Positions 53,842-62,506 of a DNA stretch of 64,000 nucleotides are shown here, in pieces (positions within the stretch are counted from its first letter, which is position 1; the number at the start of each line of letters is the position of its first letter). A model generated the notes under the pieces. That model was not told the DNA's origin. It worked only from the letters and a program-made list of their open reading frames with translations, and did no database searches. Both the position numbers and the translations under genes were made by a program. The stretch is taken from positions 124,001-188,000 of the forward strand of contig NZ_JAAOJA010000002.1 in the NCBI RefSeq assembly GCF_013184545.1. Reading direction: 5' to 3'. The DNA comes from Pseudomonas tumuqii. GTDB taxonomy: Bacteria > Pseudomonadota > Gammaproteobacteria > Pseudomonadales > Pseudomonadaceae.

Positions 53842-55092
53842 TCAATCCCAGCTCAACGCCCCACCGGTCTGATACTCAATAACCCGCGTCTCGAAGAAAT
53901 TTTTCTCCTTCTTCAGGTCCATGATCTCGCTCATCCACGGGAAGGGGTTGGTGGTGCCCGGGTACTCTTCCTTCAGGCCGATCTGGGTCAGGCGGCGGTT
54001 GGCGATGAATTTGAGGTAGTCCTCCATCATCGCGGCGTTCATGCCCAGTACGCCGCGCGGCATGGTGTCGCGGGCGTATTCGATTTCCAGCTGGGTGCCT
54101 TCCAGGATCATCTGGGTCGCTTCGTCCTTCATCGCGGCATCCCACAGGTGCGGGTTTTCGATCTTGATCTGGTTGATCACGTCGATGCCGAAGTTCAGGT
54201 GCATGGATTCGTCGCGCAGGATGTACTGGAACTGCTCGGCGACGCCGGTCATCTTGTTGCGCCGGCCCATGGAGAGGATCTGGGTGAAGCCGCAATAGAA
54301 GAAAATGCCTTCCAGTACGCAGTAGTAGGCGATCAGGTTGCGCAGCAGTTCCTTGTCGGTCTCGACCGTGCCGGTGTTGAAGGTCGGGTCGGAGATCGAG
54401 CGGGTGTACTTGAGGCCCCAGGCGGCCTTTTTCGCGACGCTGGGGATCTCGTGGTACATGTTGAAGATCGCGCCTTCGTCCATGCCCAGCGACTCGATGC
54501 AGTACTGGTAGGCGTGGGTGTGGATCGCCTCTTCGAAGGCCTGACGGAGGATGTACTGGCGGCACTCGGGGTTGGTGATCAGGCGGTAGACGGCCAGCAC
54601 CAGGTTGTTGGCGACCAGGGAGTCGGCGGTGGAGAAGAAGCCGAGGTTGCGCATGACGATGCGGCGCTCGTCGTCGGTCAGGCCGTCGGTGCTTTTCCAC
54701 AACGCGATGTCCGCGTTCATGTTCACTTCCTGGGGCATCCAGTGGTTGGCGCAACCATCCAGGTACTTCTGCCAGGCCCAGTCGTACTTGAAGGGTACGA
54801 GCTGGTTGAGGTCGGCGCGGCAGTTGATCATGCGCTTCTCGTCGACCGCGACGCGGGCGGAGGCGCCTTCCAGTTCGGCCAGGCCTTCGGCGATGTCGAG
54901 CTGGTCGAGGGCGGCCTTGGCGCGGGCCACGGCGGCGCTGTCATCGGCGGCGATGGCGCGCGCTTCGACCGCGGCGGCACCGCCGACCTGGTCGAGCTTG
55001 TCGATGTTCATGTCCGCGACTTGGGCGGTGGTGTTGCCGGCGACGGCTGCGTCTGCGCCGTCTTCCTTGTCGAATTCGTCCCAGCTCAGCAT
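53842..55092 (-). CDS. nrdB: Class Ia ribonucleotide reductase, beta subunit
   Basis: The 416-residue protein supplies the diiron-tyrosyl radical for ribonucleotide reduction. Ligand-bearing helices are evident: [20 protein letters not shown] and [18 protein letters not shown]. The C-terminal tail that docks on the alpha subunit ends [10 protein letters not shown]. An N-terminal extension of about 75 residues, rich in Ala and Asp and starting [20 protein letters not shown], repeats a tail-like LSWDEFD motif. A LexA-like box lies 38 bases upstream. It is downstream of nrdA with a 396-base gap. Confidence 0.95.
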   Translation of the reverse strand: MLSWDEFDKEDGADAAVAGNTTAQVADMNIDKLDQVGGAAAVEARAIAADDSAAVARAKAALDQLDIAEGLAELEGASARVAVDEKRMINCRADLNQLVPFKYDWAWQKYLDGCANHWMPQEVNMNADIALWKSTDGLTDDERRIVMRNLGFFSTADSLVANNLVLAVYRLITNPECRQYILRQAFEEAIHTHAYQYCIESLGMDEGAIFNMYHEIPSVAKKAAWGLKYTRSISDPTFNTGTVETDKELLRNLIAYYCVLEGIFFYCGFTQILSMGRRNKMTGVAEQFQYILRDESMHLNFGIDVINQIKIENPHLWDAAMKDEATQMILEGTQLEIEYARDTMPRGVLGMNAAMMEDYLKFIANRRLTQIGLKEEYPGTTNPFPWMSEIMDLKKEKNFFETRVIEYQTGGALSWD

Positions 55093-55129
55093 GGCTTGGC
55101 TCCTGCTTCAGGGCGGTGAAATAACCGGC

Positions 55130-55145
55130 CTGTATGGATGTACAG
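55130..55145. promoter_or_regulatory. LexA-like SOS box upstream of nrdB
   Basis: CTGTATGGATGTACAG matches the CTG-N10-CAG form of the gamma-proteobacterial LexA box, with outer CTGTA and TACAG exact. It ends 37 bases before the nrdB start codon. The central bases deviate from the AT-rich consensus, so binding may be weak. Confidence 0.5.
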
Positions 55146-55205
55146 TTAATTCTAGTCCGTTGTCGAGTGCACGCAAACGGCTTGTAACCTGGTGTTCTTG
55201 TCGCT

Positions 55206-55250
55206 GGATGGGTAGCGCTGCGCTCAACCTGCGCGGCGCGACCCATCCGA
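55206..55250. repeat. GATGGGTAGCGC repeat copy between nrdA and nrdB
   Basis: GGATGGGTAGCGCTGCGCTC then AACCTGCGCGGCGCGACCCATCC is a further member of the GATGGGTATCGC family. The rest of the 396-base gap (55093-55488) shows no gene. Confidence 0.65.
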
Positions 55251-55488
55251 CGAACTGATCGTGTGCGGCTTTAGCTTTTTTCACCCTTCGAGTCTGTAGT
55301 TTCGCGGCCAAGGCCCCTCCTACAAGAGCGGATCGGGTGTTGCTTCAGCTTTTATGTCCACCCTTCGAGCGTGTAGCTGAGCGAGTGAGCGCTAGGCGCC
55401 GTGCGGGCCGGCCCCGGGAGTGTACGGCTGTACATGACCGGGGTCGGGCCGTGCGGCAACAACGCGGGCGCCGCTCAGATCCGCGCGC

Positions 55489-58392
55489 TTATTGACACGC
55501 CTCGCAGTCTGGTTCGTCGATGGCGCAGGCCTTGGGTACTGGTGCTGGGCCGGCGCTCATTTCCACTTCCGGGGCTTTGGCCGGTGCTGCGCTGAGGCCG
55601 TCGTTGCCGCCGCTGGACACGGCGTTGAGCTTGCCGGTGTTGACGGTGGATTTCTCGGTGCTGGTGGCGGCCAAGGCGCGGAGGTAGTAGGTGGTTTTCA
55701 GGCCGCGGTACCAGGCCATGCGGTAGGTCACGTCGAGCTTCTTGCCGCTGGCTCCGGCGATGTACAGGTTCAGCGACTGGGCCTGGTCGATCCACTTCTG
55801 GCGGCGGCTGGCGGCGTCGACGATCCACTTGGTGTCGACTTCGAAGGCGGTGGCGTAGAGGTCTTTCAACTCCTGCGGGATGCGTTCGATCTGCTGCACC
55901 GAGCCGTCGTAGTACTTGAGGTCGTTGATCATCACCGAGTCCCACAGGCCGCGGGCCTTGAGGTCGTGGACCAGGTAGGGGTTGATCACGGTGAATTCGC
56001 CCGAGAGGTTCGATTTCACGTAGAGGTTCTGGTAGGTCGGTTCGATCGACTGCGACACGCCGGTGATGTTGGCGATGGTGGCGGTCGGGGCGATGGCCAT
56101 GATGTTCGAGTTGCGGATGCCTTTCTGCACGCGCTCACGTACCGGCGCCCAGTCCAGCGACTCGCTCAGGTCGACGTCGATGTACTTCTGGCCGCGTTGC
56201 TCGATGAGGATCTGCTGCGAATCCAGCGGCAGTACGCCCTTGCTCCACAGCGAACCCTGGAAGGTCTCGTAGGCGCCGCGCTCGTCGGCCAGGTCGCAGG
56301 AGGCCTGGATCGCGTAGAAGCTGACCGCTTCCATGGATTTGTCGGCGAAGTCGACCGCCGCGTCCGAGCCGTAGGGGATGTGCTGCAGGTACAGGGCGTC
56401 CTGGAAGCCCATGATGCCGAGGCCGACCGGGCGGTGCTTGAAGTTGGAGTTGCGCGCTTGCGGCACCGAGTAGTAGTTGATGTCGATGACGTTATCGAGC
56501 ATGCGCACGGCAGTCTTGATGGTCTTCTGCAGCTTGGCGCGGTCGAGCTTGCCGTCGACGATGTGGTTCGGCAGGTTGACCGAGCCGAGGTTGCACACGG
56601 CGATCTCGTCGGCGTTGGTGTTCAGGGTGATCTCGGTGCACAGGTTCGAGCTGTGTACCACGCCGACGTGCTGCTGCGGGCTGCGCAGGTTGCACGGGTC
56701 CTTGAAGGTCAGCCATGGGTGGCCGGTTTCGAACAGCATGCTGAGCATCTTGCGCCACAGGTCTTTGGCCTGGATGGTCTTGAACAGCTTGATCTTGCCG
56801 TACTGGGTCAGGGCTTCGTAGTACTCGTAGCGCTCTTCGAAGGCGCGGCCGGTGAGGTCGTGCAGGTCCGGCACTTCGCTCGGGCTGAACAGGGTCCAGG
56901 AGCCGTCGTCGAACACGCGCTTCATGAACAGGTCCGGGATCCAGTTGGCGGTGTTCATGTCGTGGGTGCGGCGGCGGTCGTCACCGGTGTTCTTGCGCAG
57001 CTCGATGAACTCTTCGATGTCCATGTGCCAGGTTTCGAGATACGCGCAGACCGCGCCCTTGCGCTTGCCGCCCTGGTTGACCGCCACGGCGGTGTCGTTG
57101 ACCACCTTGAGGAAGGGCACCACGCCCTGGGATTTGCCGTTGGTGCCCTTGATGTAGGCGCCGAGGGCGCGCACCGGGGTCCAGTCGTTGCCCAGGCCGC
57201 CGGCGAATTTGCTCAGCAGGGCGTTGTCGCGGATGGCGTCGTAGATACCGCCCAGGTCGTCCGGCACTGTGGTCAGGTAGCACGAGGACAGCTGCGGACG
57301 CAGGGTGCCGGCGTTGAACAGGGTCGGCGTCGAGGCCATGTAGTCGAACGAGGACAGCAGGTTGTAGAACTCGATGGCGCGGTCTTCTTTCTGCTTCTCT
57401 TCGATCGCCAGGCCCATGGCCACGCGCATGAAGAAGATCTGCGGCAGTTCGAAGCGGGTGCCGTCCTTGTGGATGAAGTAACGGTCGTAGAGGGTCTGCA
57501 GGCCGAGGTAGGTGAACTGCTGGTCACGCTCGTGATCGATCGCTGCGCCGAGTTTTTCCAGGTCGAAGCTTTTCAGCACGGGGTTGAGCAGTTCCAGCTC
57601 GATGCCCTTGTCGATGTAGGCCGGCAGGGCCTTGGCGTAGAAGTCGACCATCTCGTGGTGGGTGGCGCTGGTGGCGACCCCGAGGAAGCCCAGGCCTTCG
57701 GCGCGGATGTTGTCCATCAGCAGGCGCGCGGTGACGTAGCTGTAGTTCGGCTCGCGCTCGACCAGGGTGCGCGCGGTCATCACCAGGGCGGTGCTGACGT
57801 CGCTCTGGGCCACGCCGTCGTAGAGGTTCTTCAGGGTTTCTTTCTGGATCAGCGCGCCGTCGACTTCGGCCAGGCCTTCGCAGGCTTCGGTGACGATGGT
57901 GTTGAGGCGGCCCATGTCCAGCGGCGCCAGGCTGCCGTCGAGGTGGGTGACGCGCAGGCTCGGGTGCGGCTCGGCGACGTCGCTGCCGCCGCGCTTGCGC
58001 TCCTGGCTGCGCGACTCGCGGTAGATCACGTAGTCGCGGGCGACTTTCTGCTCGCCGGCGCGCATCAGGGCCAGTTCGACCTGGTCCTGGATTTCCTCGA
58101 TGTGGATGGTGCCGCCGGACGGCATGCGGCGCTTGAAGGTGGCGCTGACCTGTTCGGTCAGGCGCGCGACGGTTTCATGGATACGCGACGACGCGGCGGC
58201 GGTGCCGCCTTCTACTGCGAGAAACGCCTTGGTGATGGCGACGGTGATCTTGTCATCGGTGTAGGGCACGACGGTGCCGTTACGCTTGATCACGCGCAAC
58301 TGGCCCGGCGCGGTGGCGCTCAGTTCCAGGTTGCCATCGGTGGCCTGTGGCGCTTGGGCCTGCGGGTTCTCGCGAGAGGTGTCGGTATGCAT
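55489..58392 (-). CDS. nrdA: Class Ia ribonucleotide reductase, alpha subunit
   Basis: The 967-residue catalytic subunit converts ribonucleoside diphosphates to deoxyribonucleotides. It has at least two ATP-cone-like allosteric domains at the N-terminus (LRVIKRNGTVVPYTDDKI from about 32; LRVTHLDGSLAPLDMGRLNT from about 145), as known for the Pseudomonas enzyme. The catalytic barrel includes HSSNLCTEITLNTNADEIAV and SIEPTYQNLYVKSNLSGEFT. The C-terminal redox pair is Cys963-x2-Cys966 (CEACQ). It is upstream of nrdB and divergent from the response regulator gene. DnaA-like and NrdR-like sites lie in its upstream region. Confidence 0.96.
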   Translation of the reverse strand: MHTDTSRENPQAQAPQATDGNLELSATAPGQLRVIKRNGTVVPYTDDKITVAITKAFLAVEGGTAAASSRIHETVARLTEQVSATFKRRMPSGGTIHIEEIQDQVELALMRAGEQKVARDYVIYRESRSQERKRGGSDVAEPHPSLRVTHLDGSLAPLDMGRLNTIVTEACEGLAEVDGALIQKETLKNLYDGVAQSDVSTALVMTARTLVEREPNYSYVTARLLMDNIRAEGLGFLGVATSATHHEMVDFYAKALPAYIDKGIELELLNPVLKSFDLEKLGAAIDHERDQQFTYLGLQTLYDRYFIHKDGTRFELPQIFFMRVAMGLAIEEKQKEDRAIEFYNLLSSFDYMASTPTLFNAGTLRPQLSSCYLTTVPDDLGGIYDAIRDNALLSKFAGGLGNDWTPVRALGAYIKGTNGKSQGVVPFLKVVNDTAVAVNQGGKRKGAVCAYLETWHMDIEEFIELRKNTGDDRRRTHDMNTANWIPDLFMKRVFDDGSWTLFSPSEVPDLHDLTGRAFEERYEYYEALTQYGKIKLFKTIQAKDLWRKMLSMLFETGHPWLTFKDPCNLRSPQQHVGVVHSSNLCTEITLNTNADEIAVCNLGSVNLPNHIVDGKLDRAKLQKTIKTAVRMLDNVIDINYYSVPQARNSNFKHRPVGLGIMGFQDALYLQHIPYGSDAAVDFADKSMEAVSFYAIQASCDLADERGAYETFQGSLWSKGVLPLDSQQILIEQRGQKYIDVDLSESLDWAPVRERVQKGIRNSNIMAIAPTATIANITGVSQSIEPTYQNLYVKSNLSGEFTVINPYLVHDLKARGLWDSVMINDLKYYDGSVQQIERIPQELKDLYATAFEVDTKWIVDAASRRQKWIDQAQSLNLYIAGASGKKLDVTYRMAWYRGLKTTYYLRALAATSTEKSTVNTGKLNAVSSGGNDGLSAAPAKAPEVEMSAGPAPVPKACAIDEPDCEACQ

Positions 58393-58848
58393 GTAGGAGT
58401 GTCTCCGTGATCTGTAATTTGTCGGGTCGGCGCTTTCCGGTGGATCTACTGCCGTTCGTTACCATTTCAACAACGCCTGCACGCAGCCAGAGGCTGGGAG
58501 CAGGGGGCTTGCAAACTGGCTGGAAGGGTTTGAGCTGAAAGCGCCTCCCTGGCTGCATGTCTTGTGTCGGCCATGGCCGGCACTACTAGATGTAGTGGTA
58601 GGGGCGCAAGGGCTGCCTACCGTTATTCTGGCTCCGGCAGGCAGGTCGCGCTGCTGGAGCAATGGCCGCAACGCGTGTGCGCAGGCCGCCATCGAGGTTC
58701 TTTCGCTCACCGATCTGGGTTGGGGGCTGGACCTTTTGTGGGCAATTGTGCTTGTGCCGTTTTTGAGGTCAAAACCCAACATATAGGTGTTTAGTGCGTT
58801 GGAGATACAAGATAGTGCGGTGTTGGGGGGATGGCAAGTCCTCCGGCC

Positions 58849-58869
58849 TGTGGATAAAGCTGTGGGTTA
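58849..58869. promoter_or_regulatory. Tandem DnaA-box-like sites upstream of nrdA
   Basis: TGTGGATAA at 58849-58857 is a perfect DnaA box (reverse of TTATCCACA). Three bases later TGTGGGTTA (58861-58869) is a weaker one in the same orientation. In Escherichia coli DnaA controls nrdAB through similar paired boxes. The sites lie about 460 bases before the nrdA start. Confidence 0.6.
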
Positions 58870-58985
58870 ACTTGGGGTAACTTGCGCAAACCCGCGTGTT
58901 TGCTGGGGTGGGCGGTCCTGTACCGTTCGTCGTTGTTATGGGTTTATTTTTGCGTTCGGCGCGAGTTTTCGAGTCCGACACAGAA

Positions 58986-59001
58986 ACACAATATGTAGTT
59001 T
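58986..59001. promoter_or_regulatory. NrdR-box-like palindrome
   Basis: ACACAATATGTAGTTT agrees with the NrdR consensus ACACWATATATWGTGT at 14 of 16 positions by eye. A weaker match (ATACAAGATAGTGCGG) is at 58805-58820. NrdR represses ribonucleotide reductase genes when dATP is high. The strong box is roughly midway between nrdA and the regulator gene, so which promoter it serves is uncertain. Confidence 0.5.
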
Positions 59002-59140
59002 TTTTTGTGGCGTTTTGGCCTGCTCTGTGCAAAGGCCCCGCCGGACTTTCACTGCTGTGCAGCAGACCTGCGCGGTGGCGTGCGGCATTGCTACAATCAG
59101 CGTCTTTTTCGCCGTCGTTGATCTGTCCCCGGAGGCAGCC

Positions 59141-59866
59141 GTGCAGCAGCAAGACACCTGGCAAATCCTTATCGTCGAAGACGACCAGCGTCTGGCCGAA
59201 CTGACCCGTGATTACCTGCAGGGCAATGGCCTGACGGTGAGCATCGAGGGCGACGGCGCGCAGGCGGCCGCGCGCATCCTCAAGGAGCAGCCGGATCTGG
59301 TGATTCTCGATCTGATGCTGCCGGGCGAGGATGGTCTGTCGATCTGCCGCAAGGTGCGCGACCAGTACGACGGGCCGATCCTGATGCTGACCGCGCGCAC
59401 CGACGACATGGACCAGGTGCTCGGCCTGGAAATGGGCGCCGACGATTACGTGTGCAAGCCGGTGCGCCCGCGCGTGCTGCTGGCGCGGATCCGCGCGCTG
59501 TTGCGGCGGCGCGAGGGCGTCGCGGCGCCGGCCGGCGAAGGGGCGCGGCGCCTGGAGTTCGGCCCGCTGGTGATCGACAGCGCGATGCGCGAGGCCTGGC
59601 TGGGCGAGCAGGGCATCGAGCTGACCAGCGCCGAGTTCGACCTGCTCTGGTTGCTGATGGCCAACGCCGGGCGGATTCTCTCGCGCGAGGAGATTTTCAA
59701 TGCCCTGCGCGGGATCGAGTACGACGGCCAGGATAGATCCATCGACGTGCGCATCTCGCGGATCCGGCCGAAGATCGGCGACGATCCGATGCATCCACGC
59801 CTGATCAAGACCGTGCGCAGCAAGGGCTATCTGTTCGTCGCCGAGGCGGCCGAAGCGCTGCTATGA
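59141..59866 (+). CDS. OmpR-family response regulator (RstA-like)
   Basis: The 241-residue protein has a receiver domain with the acidic pocket EDD at 13-15, the phospho-acceptor Asp57 (VILDLMLPGEDG), and the conserved Lys near 106 (DDYVCKPVRP). A winged-helix DNA-binding domain follows (ELTSAEFDLLWLLMANAGRI, SIDVRISRIRPKIGDD). GTG 59141 with GGAGG five bases upstream is the start. It overlaps the sensor kinase gene by four bases. It is divergent from nrdA. Confidence 0.9.
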   Translation: MQQQDTWQILIVEDDQRLAELTRDYLQGNGLTVSIEGDGAQAAARILKEQPDLVILDLMLPGEDGLSICRKVRDQYDGPILMLTARTDDMDQVLGLEMGADDYVCKPVRPRVLLARIRALLRRREGVAAPAGEGARRLEFGPLVIDSAMREAWLGEQGIELTSAEFDLLWLLMANAGRILSREEIFNALRGIEYDGQDRSIDVRISRIRPKIGDDPMHPRLIKTVRSKGYLFVAEAAEALL

Positions 59867-61467
59867 ATTCGATCTTTCTGCGCATCTACGCCGGCATGCT
59901 GGCGGTGCTGGTGCTGGTGGCGCTGCTCGGCGTCGGCACCCTGCACCTGGTCAACGAGGTGCGTTCGGAGCAATACCGCGAGCGCCTGGCGCGCGGCACC
60001 TTTCGCCTGATGGCCGATAATTTGGCGCCGATGAGCGAGCTCGAGCGGCGTCGCGCCGTGGTGTTGTGGTCGCGCCTGCTGGGCATCCCGCTGTCCATTC
60101 AGCCGGTGGCCGCGGCCCCGCTGGATAACGGTGAGCGCAACCGTCTCAAGCGTGGCCTGGTGTTGGTGCGGCAAACCGGCCCGCATTCGGCAACCGTCTA
60201 TAGCCAGGTCGACGAAGCGCAGCAGTTGCTGCTGACTGGCGAGGTGCAGCAGATCAGCGAACAGCTGGCGCGGGCGACGGTTTTTCTGCTGATCGACGAG
60301 CTGATCCGCTCTCCGCAGGCCGAGCAGCCGCAGCGTCTGGCCGAGCTCAAGGAGGCCAAGCAGTTCGGTTTCGACCTGCGCCTGGTCAGCCTCGAGCAGG
60401 CGGACCTGGATGTCGACCAGCGCCGGCGGGTGGACGAGGGCGACACGGTGATGGCGCTGGGCAAGGGCGGCGACAGCATTCATGTGTTCTCCGGCATCGT
60501 CGGTACGGACTGGGTGCTGGAGATCGGCCCGCTGTATCAGATGAATCCCTACCCGCCGCAGTTGCTGGTATTGATCGGGGTGCTGGGCCTGAGCCTGATC
60601 GGCTTGACCGTCTATCTGCTGGTGCGGCCCCTGGAGCAGCGCCTGGGCGATCTGGAGGGCGCCGCCACGCGGATCGCCGGTGGCAACCTGGATGCGCGGG
60701 TGCCAAGCCGCGGCACGGATTCGGTGGGGCGGCTGGCGGCGGCGTTCAATGCCATGGCCGAGCACCTGCAGCGCTCGCTGAGCATCCAGCGCGAAATGGT
60801 CCGGGCGGTGTCCCATGAACTGCGCACGCCGGTGGCGCGCCTGCGCTTCGGCCTGGAGATGATCGGCGATGCCGAGAGCGAAACGGCGCGGCGCAAGTAC
60901 ATGGAGGGCATGGACAGCGATATCCAGGACCTCGACAAGCTGGTCGACGAGATGCTGACCTATGCGCGCCTGGAGCAGGGCGCGCCGGCGCTGAACTTCC
61001 AGCAGGTCGACCTGGGCCAGCTGATCGACCAGGTGATCGACGAGCTGGCGCCGCTGCGCGCCGACGTGCGGGTCGAACGCGGTCCGGCACTGCCGGCCCT
61101 GGATGGCAGCGGTGCGCTGGTCGAGGCGGAAGTGCGCTACCTGCACCGCGCCTTGCAGAACCTGGTGAGCAACGCCATGCGCCATGCCGAATCGCGGGTG
61201 CGGGTGAGTTACCAGATCGGCCAGCAGCGTTGCCGCGTGGATATCGAGGACGACGGCCCCGGGGTGCCGGAAGACGCCTGGGAACGCATCTTCAAGCCCT
61301 TCCTGCGCCTGGACGACAGCCGCACCCGCGCCTCCGGCGGCCACGGCCTGGGCCTGTCGATCGTGCGCCGGATCATCTACTGGCACGGCGGCCGCGCGCA
61401 GATCAGCCGCAGCGAACGCCTCGGCGGCGCGCATTTCAGCCTGATCTGGCCGCGCAAGCAGGGCTGA
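59863..61467 (+). CDS. Sensor histidine kinase (RstB-like)
   Basis: The 534-residue protein has an N-terminal membrane helix, a periplasmic sensing region of about 190 residues, and a second helix (LLVLIGVLGLSLIGLTVYLLV). A HAMP domain, a HisKA domain with His318 (AVSHELRTPVARL) and a HATPase domain (NLVSNAMRHAES; DDGPGVPEDAWERIFKPFLR; GGHGLGLSIVRRI) follow. It should phosphorylate the upstream regulator, whose gene it overlaps by four bases. The signal is unknown. Confidence 0.92.
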   Translation: MNSIFLRIYAGMLAVLVLVALLGVGTLHLVNEVRSEQYRERLARGTFRLMADNLAPMSELERRRAVVLWSRLLGIPLSIQPVAAAPLDNGERNRLKRGLVLVRQTGPHSATVYSQVDEAQQLLLTGEVQQISEQLARATVFLLIDELIRSPQAEQPQRLAELKEAKQFGFDLRLVSLEQADLDVDQRRRVDEGDTVMALGKGGDSIHVFSGIVGTDWVLEIGPLYQMNPYPPQLLVLIGVLGLSLIGLTVYLLVRPLEQRLGDLEGAATRIAGGNLDARVPSRGTDSVGRLAAAFNAMAEHLQRSLSIQREMVRAVSHELRTPVARLRFGLEMIGDAESETARRKYMEGMDSDIQDLDKLVDEMLTYARLEQGAPALNFQQVDLGQLIDQVIDELAPLRADVRVERGPALPALDGSGALVEAEVRYLHRALQNLVSNAMRHAESRVRVSYQIGQQRCRVDIEDDGPGVPEDAWERIFKPFLRLDDSRTRASGGHGLGLSIVRRIIYWHGGRAQISRSERLGGAHFSLIWPRKQG

Positions 61468-61519
61468 GCGGCAAGCCGGCCGGTCCGTAGGCACCTGTAG
61501 GCGTTCGCTCGCCGTCTAC

Positions 61520-61770
61520 GACTCCGCGCTGTCGCGCAGCAAGCTGGGGGCAATTGCGTCTATCGGCTTGTAGGTACTTGTAGGAGCGGGCCATGCCCGC
61601 GATGCGTTTCGCGGGCATGGCCCGCTCCTACAGGTCGTTGTGAATATTAAATTTATATATATAAAACAATGAGTTATTTCTTGTTTGATAAGAGATCCCC
61701 CGTCGTCCAGACGCCGCGCTGTCGCGCAGCAAACTGGGGTGCAATTGCGCCTATCAGTTTGTGGGTACCT
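61520..61770. repeat. Duplicated block of intergenic DNA with REP palindrome
   Basis: CGCGCTGTCGCGCAGCAA followed by GGGGCAATTGCG and CTATCGGCTTGTAGGTAC occurs at about 61526-61578, and again with a few changes at about 61718-61770. Each copy is followed by a GTAGGAGCGG palindrome (61580-61631 and 61771-61836). The unit is therefore block plus palindrome, duplicated about 190 bases apart. Confidence 0.7.
61580..61631. repeat. REP palindrome, perfect copy
   Basis: GTAGGAGCGGGCCATGCCCG then CG is exactly complementary to the right arm ending at 61631, with an eight-base loop (ATGCGTTT). The stem of 22 base pairs is the cleanest of this family in the window. Confidence 0.9.
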
Positions 61771-61836
61771 GTAGGAGCGGCGGGGACGCCCAGTTCCATG
61801 GCCGCGATGCGTTTCGCGGGCATGGCCCGCTCCTAC
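61771..61836. repeat. REP palindrome, mosaic copy
   Basis: The right arm (CGCGGGCATGGCCCGCTCCTAC) matches the perfect copy at 61580-61631. The left arm carries an insertion-like stretch, GGACGCCCAGTTCCATGGCC, shared in inverse with the element at 31463-31543. No gene is seen in 61468-61930. Confidence 0.75.
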
Positions 61837-61930
61837 AGGGCCGCGCGGTGAATCCCGGCGTGGGGGAGCGGTTGCGCAGCTCCGCCCCGGGTTTCGGGGC
61901 TGGGCATACGGGCGCATGGCGCGGCGAGCG

Positions 61931-62446
61931 TCACTCGCCGCGGACTTCGATGCGCCGGCCGCGGGCATGTTCGGCCTTGGGCAGTTCGATGCGCAGCACG
62001 CCATTGCGGTAGCTGGCCGAGGTCTTGTCGGCAAGTACCGGCAGGGGCAGCGGGATGCTGCGATGGAAGCTGCCGAAGGCGCACTGGCGCACGCGGTACT
62101 GGCCGCTGCTGGATTCCTGCTCGTAGCGTTTCTCGCCGCGCACGATCAGCACGTCGTTGCGTACCTCGATGTCCACGTCCTGCTTGTCCAGGCCGGGGAC
62201 TTCCAGGCGCACCACGAACTTGTCGCTGTCCTCGAACACATCGCCGGCCAGGAGGGCCCAGTTCGCCGACGGGAAGTCGGGATGAGCCGGGGTCTCGGCC
62301 GCTACCTCGGTCGACGCCTTGCTCCTGGTCAATGGGGTGAAGCGGGTCAGGGCGCCGCTGGTGCGCTCGCGAAAACTCCGCCAGCCCTCGCCGATCGAGT
62401 GCCAGGTTTCCTCCAGGCCGTGTTTCAGATCAGTCAGTTTTTCCAT
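61931..62446 (-). CDS. Hsp20/alpha-crystallin small heat-shock protein
   Basis: The 171-residue protein has an N-terminal helical arm of about 60 residues. The alpha-crystallin domain follows (DKFVVRLEVPGLDKQDVDIE, RGEKRYEQESSSGQYRVRQC, NGVLRIELPKAEHARGRRIE). The usual I-x-I/V tail motif is weak (RIEVRGE). It is the third of three adjacent Hsp20 genes on the minus strand. These chaperones hold unfolded proteins during heat and oxidative stress. A GGAGGTC site precedes the ATG. Confidence 0.92.
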   Translation of the reverse strand: MEKLTDLKHGLEETWHSIGEGWRSFRERTSGALTRFTPLTRSKASTEVAAETPAHPDFPSANWALLAGDVFEDSDKFVVRLEVPGLDKQDVDIEVRNDVLIVRGEKRYEQESSSGQYRVRQCAFGSFHRSIPLPLPVLADKTSASYRNGVLRIELPKAEHARGRRIEVRGE

Positions 62447-62506
62447 CGGTTGACCTCCAGGATGCGGGCGGTCGGGCCAGGCTGGCGGCCCGGCCGCTCG
62501 GGCAGT

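Noticed and set aside
55492..58410. A 972-codon open frame on the plus strand opposite nrdA
   Set aside because: It is a GC-driven antisense shadow: composition is Val/Ala/Gly/Asp/Arg-rich, no domain is recognisable, and nrdA on the other strand is certain.
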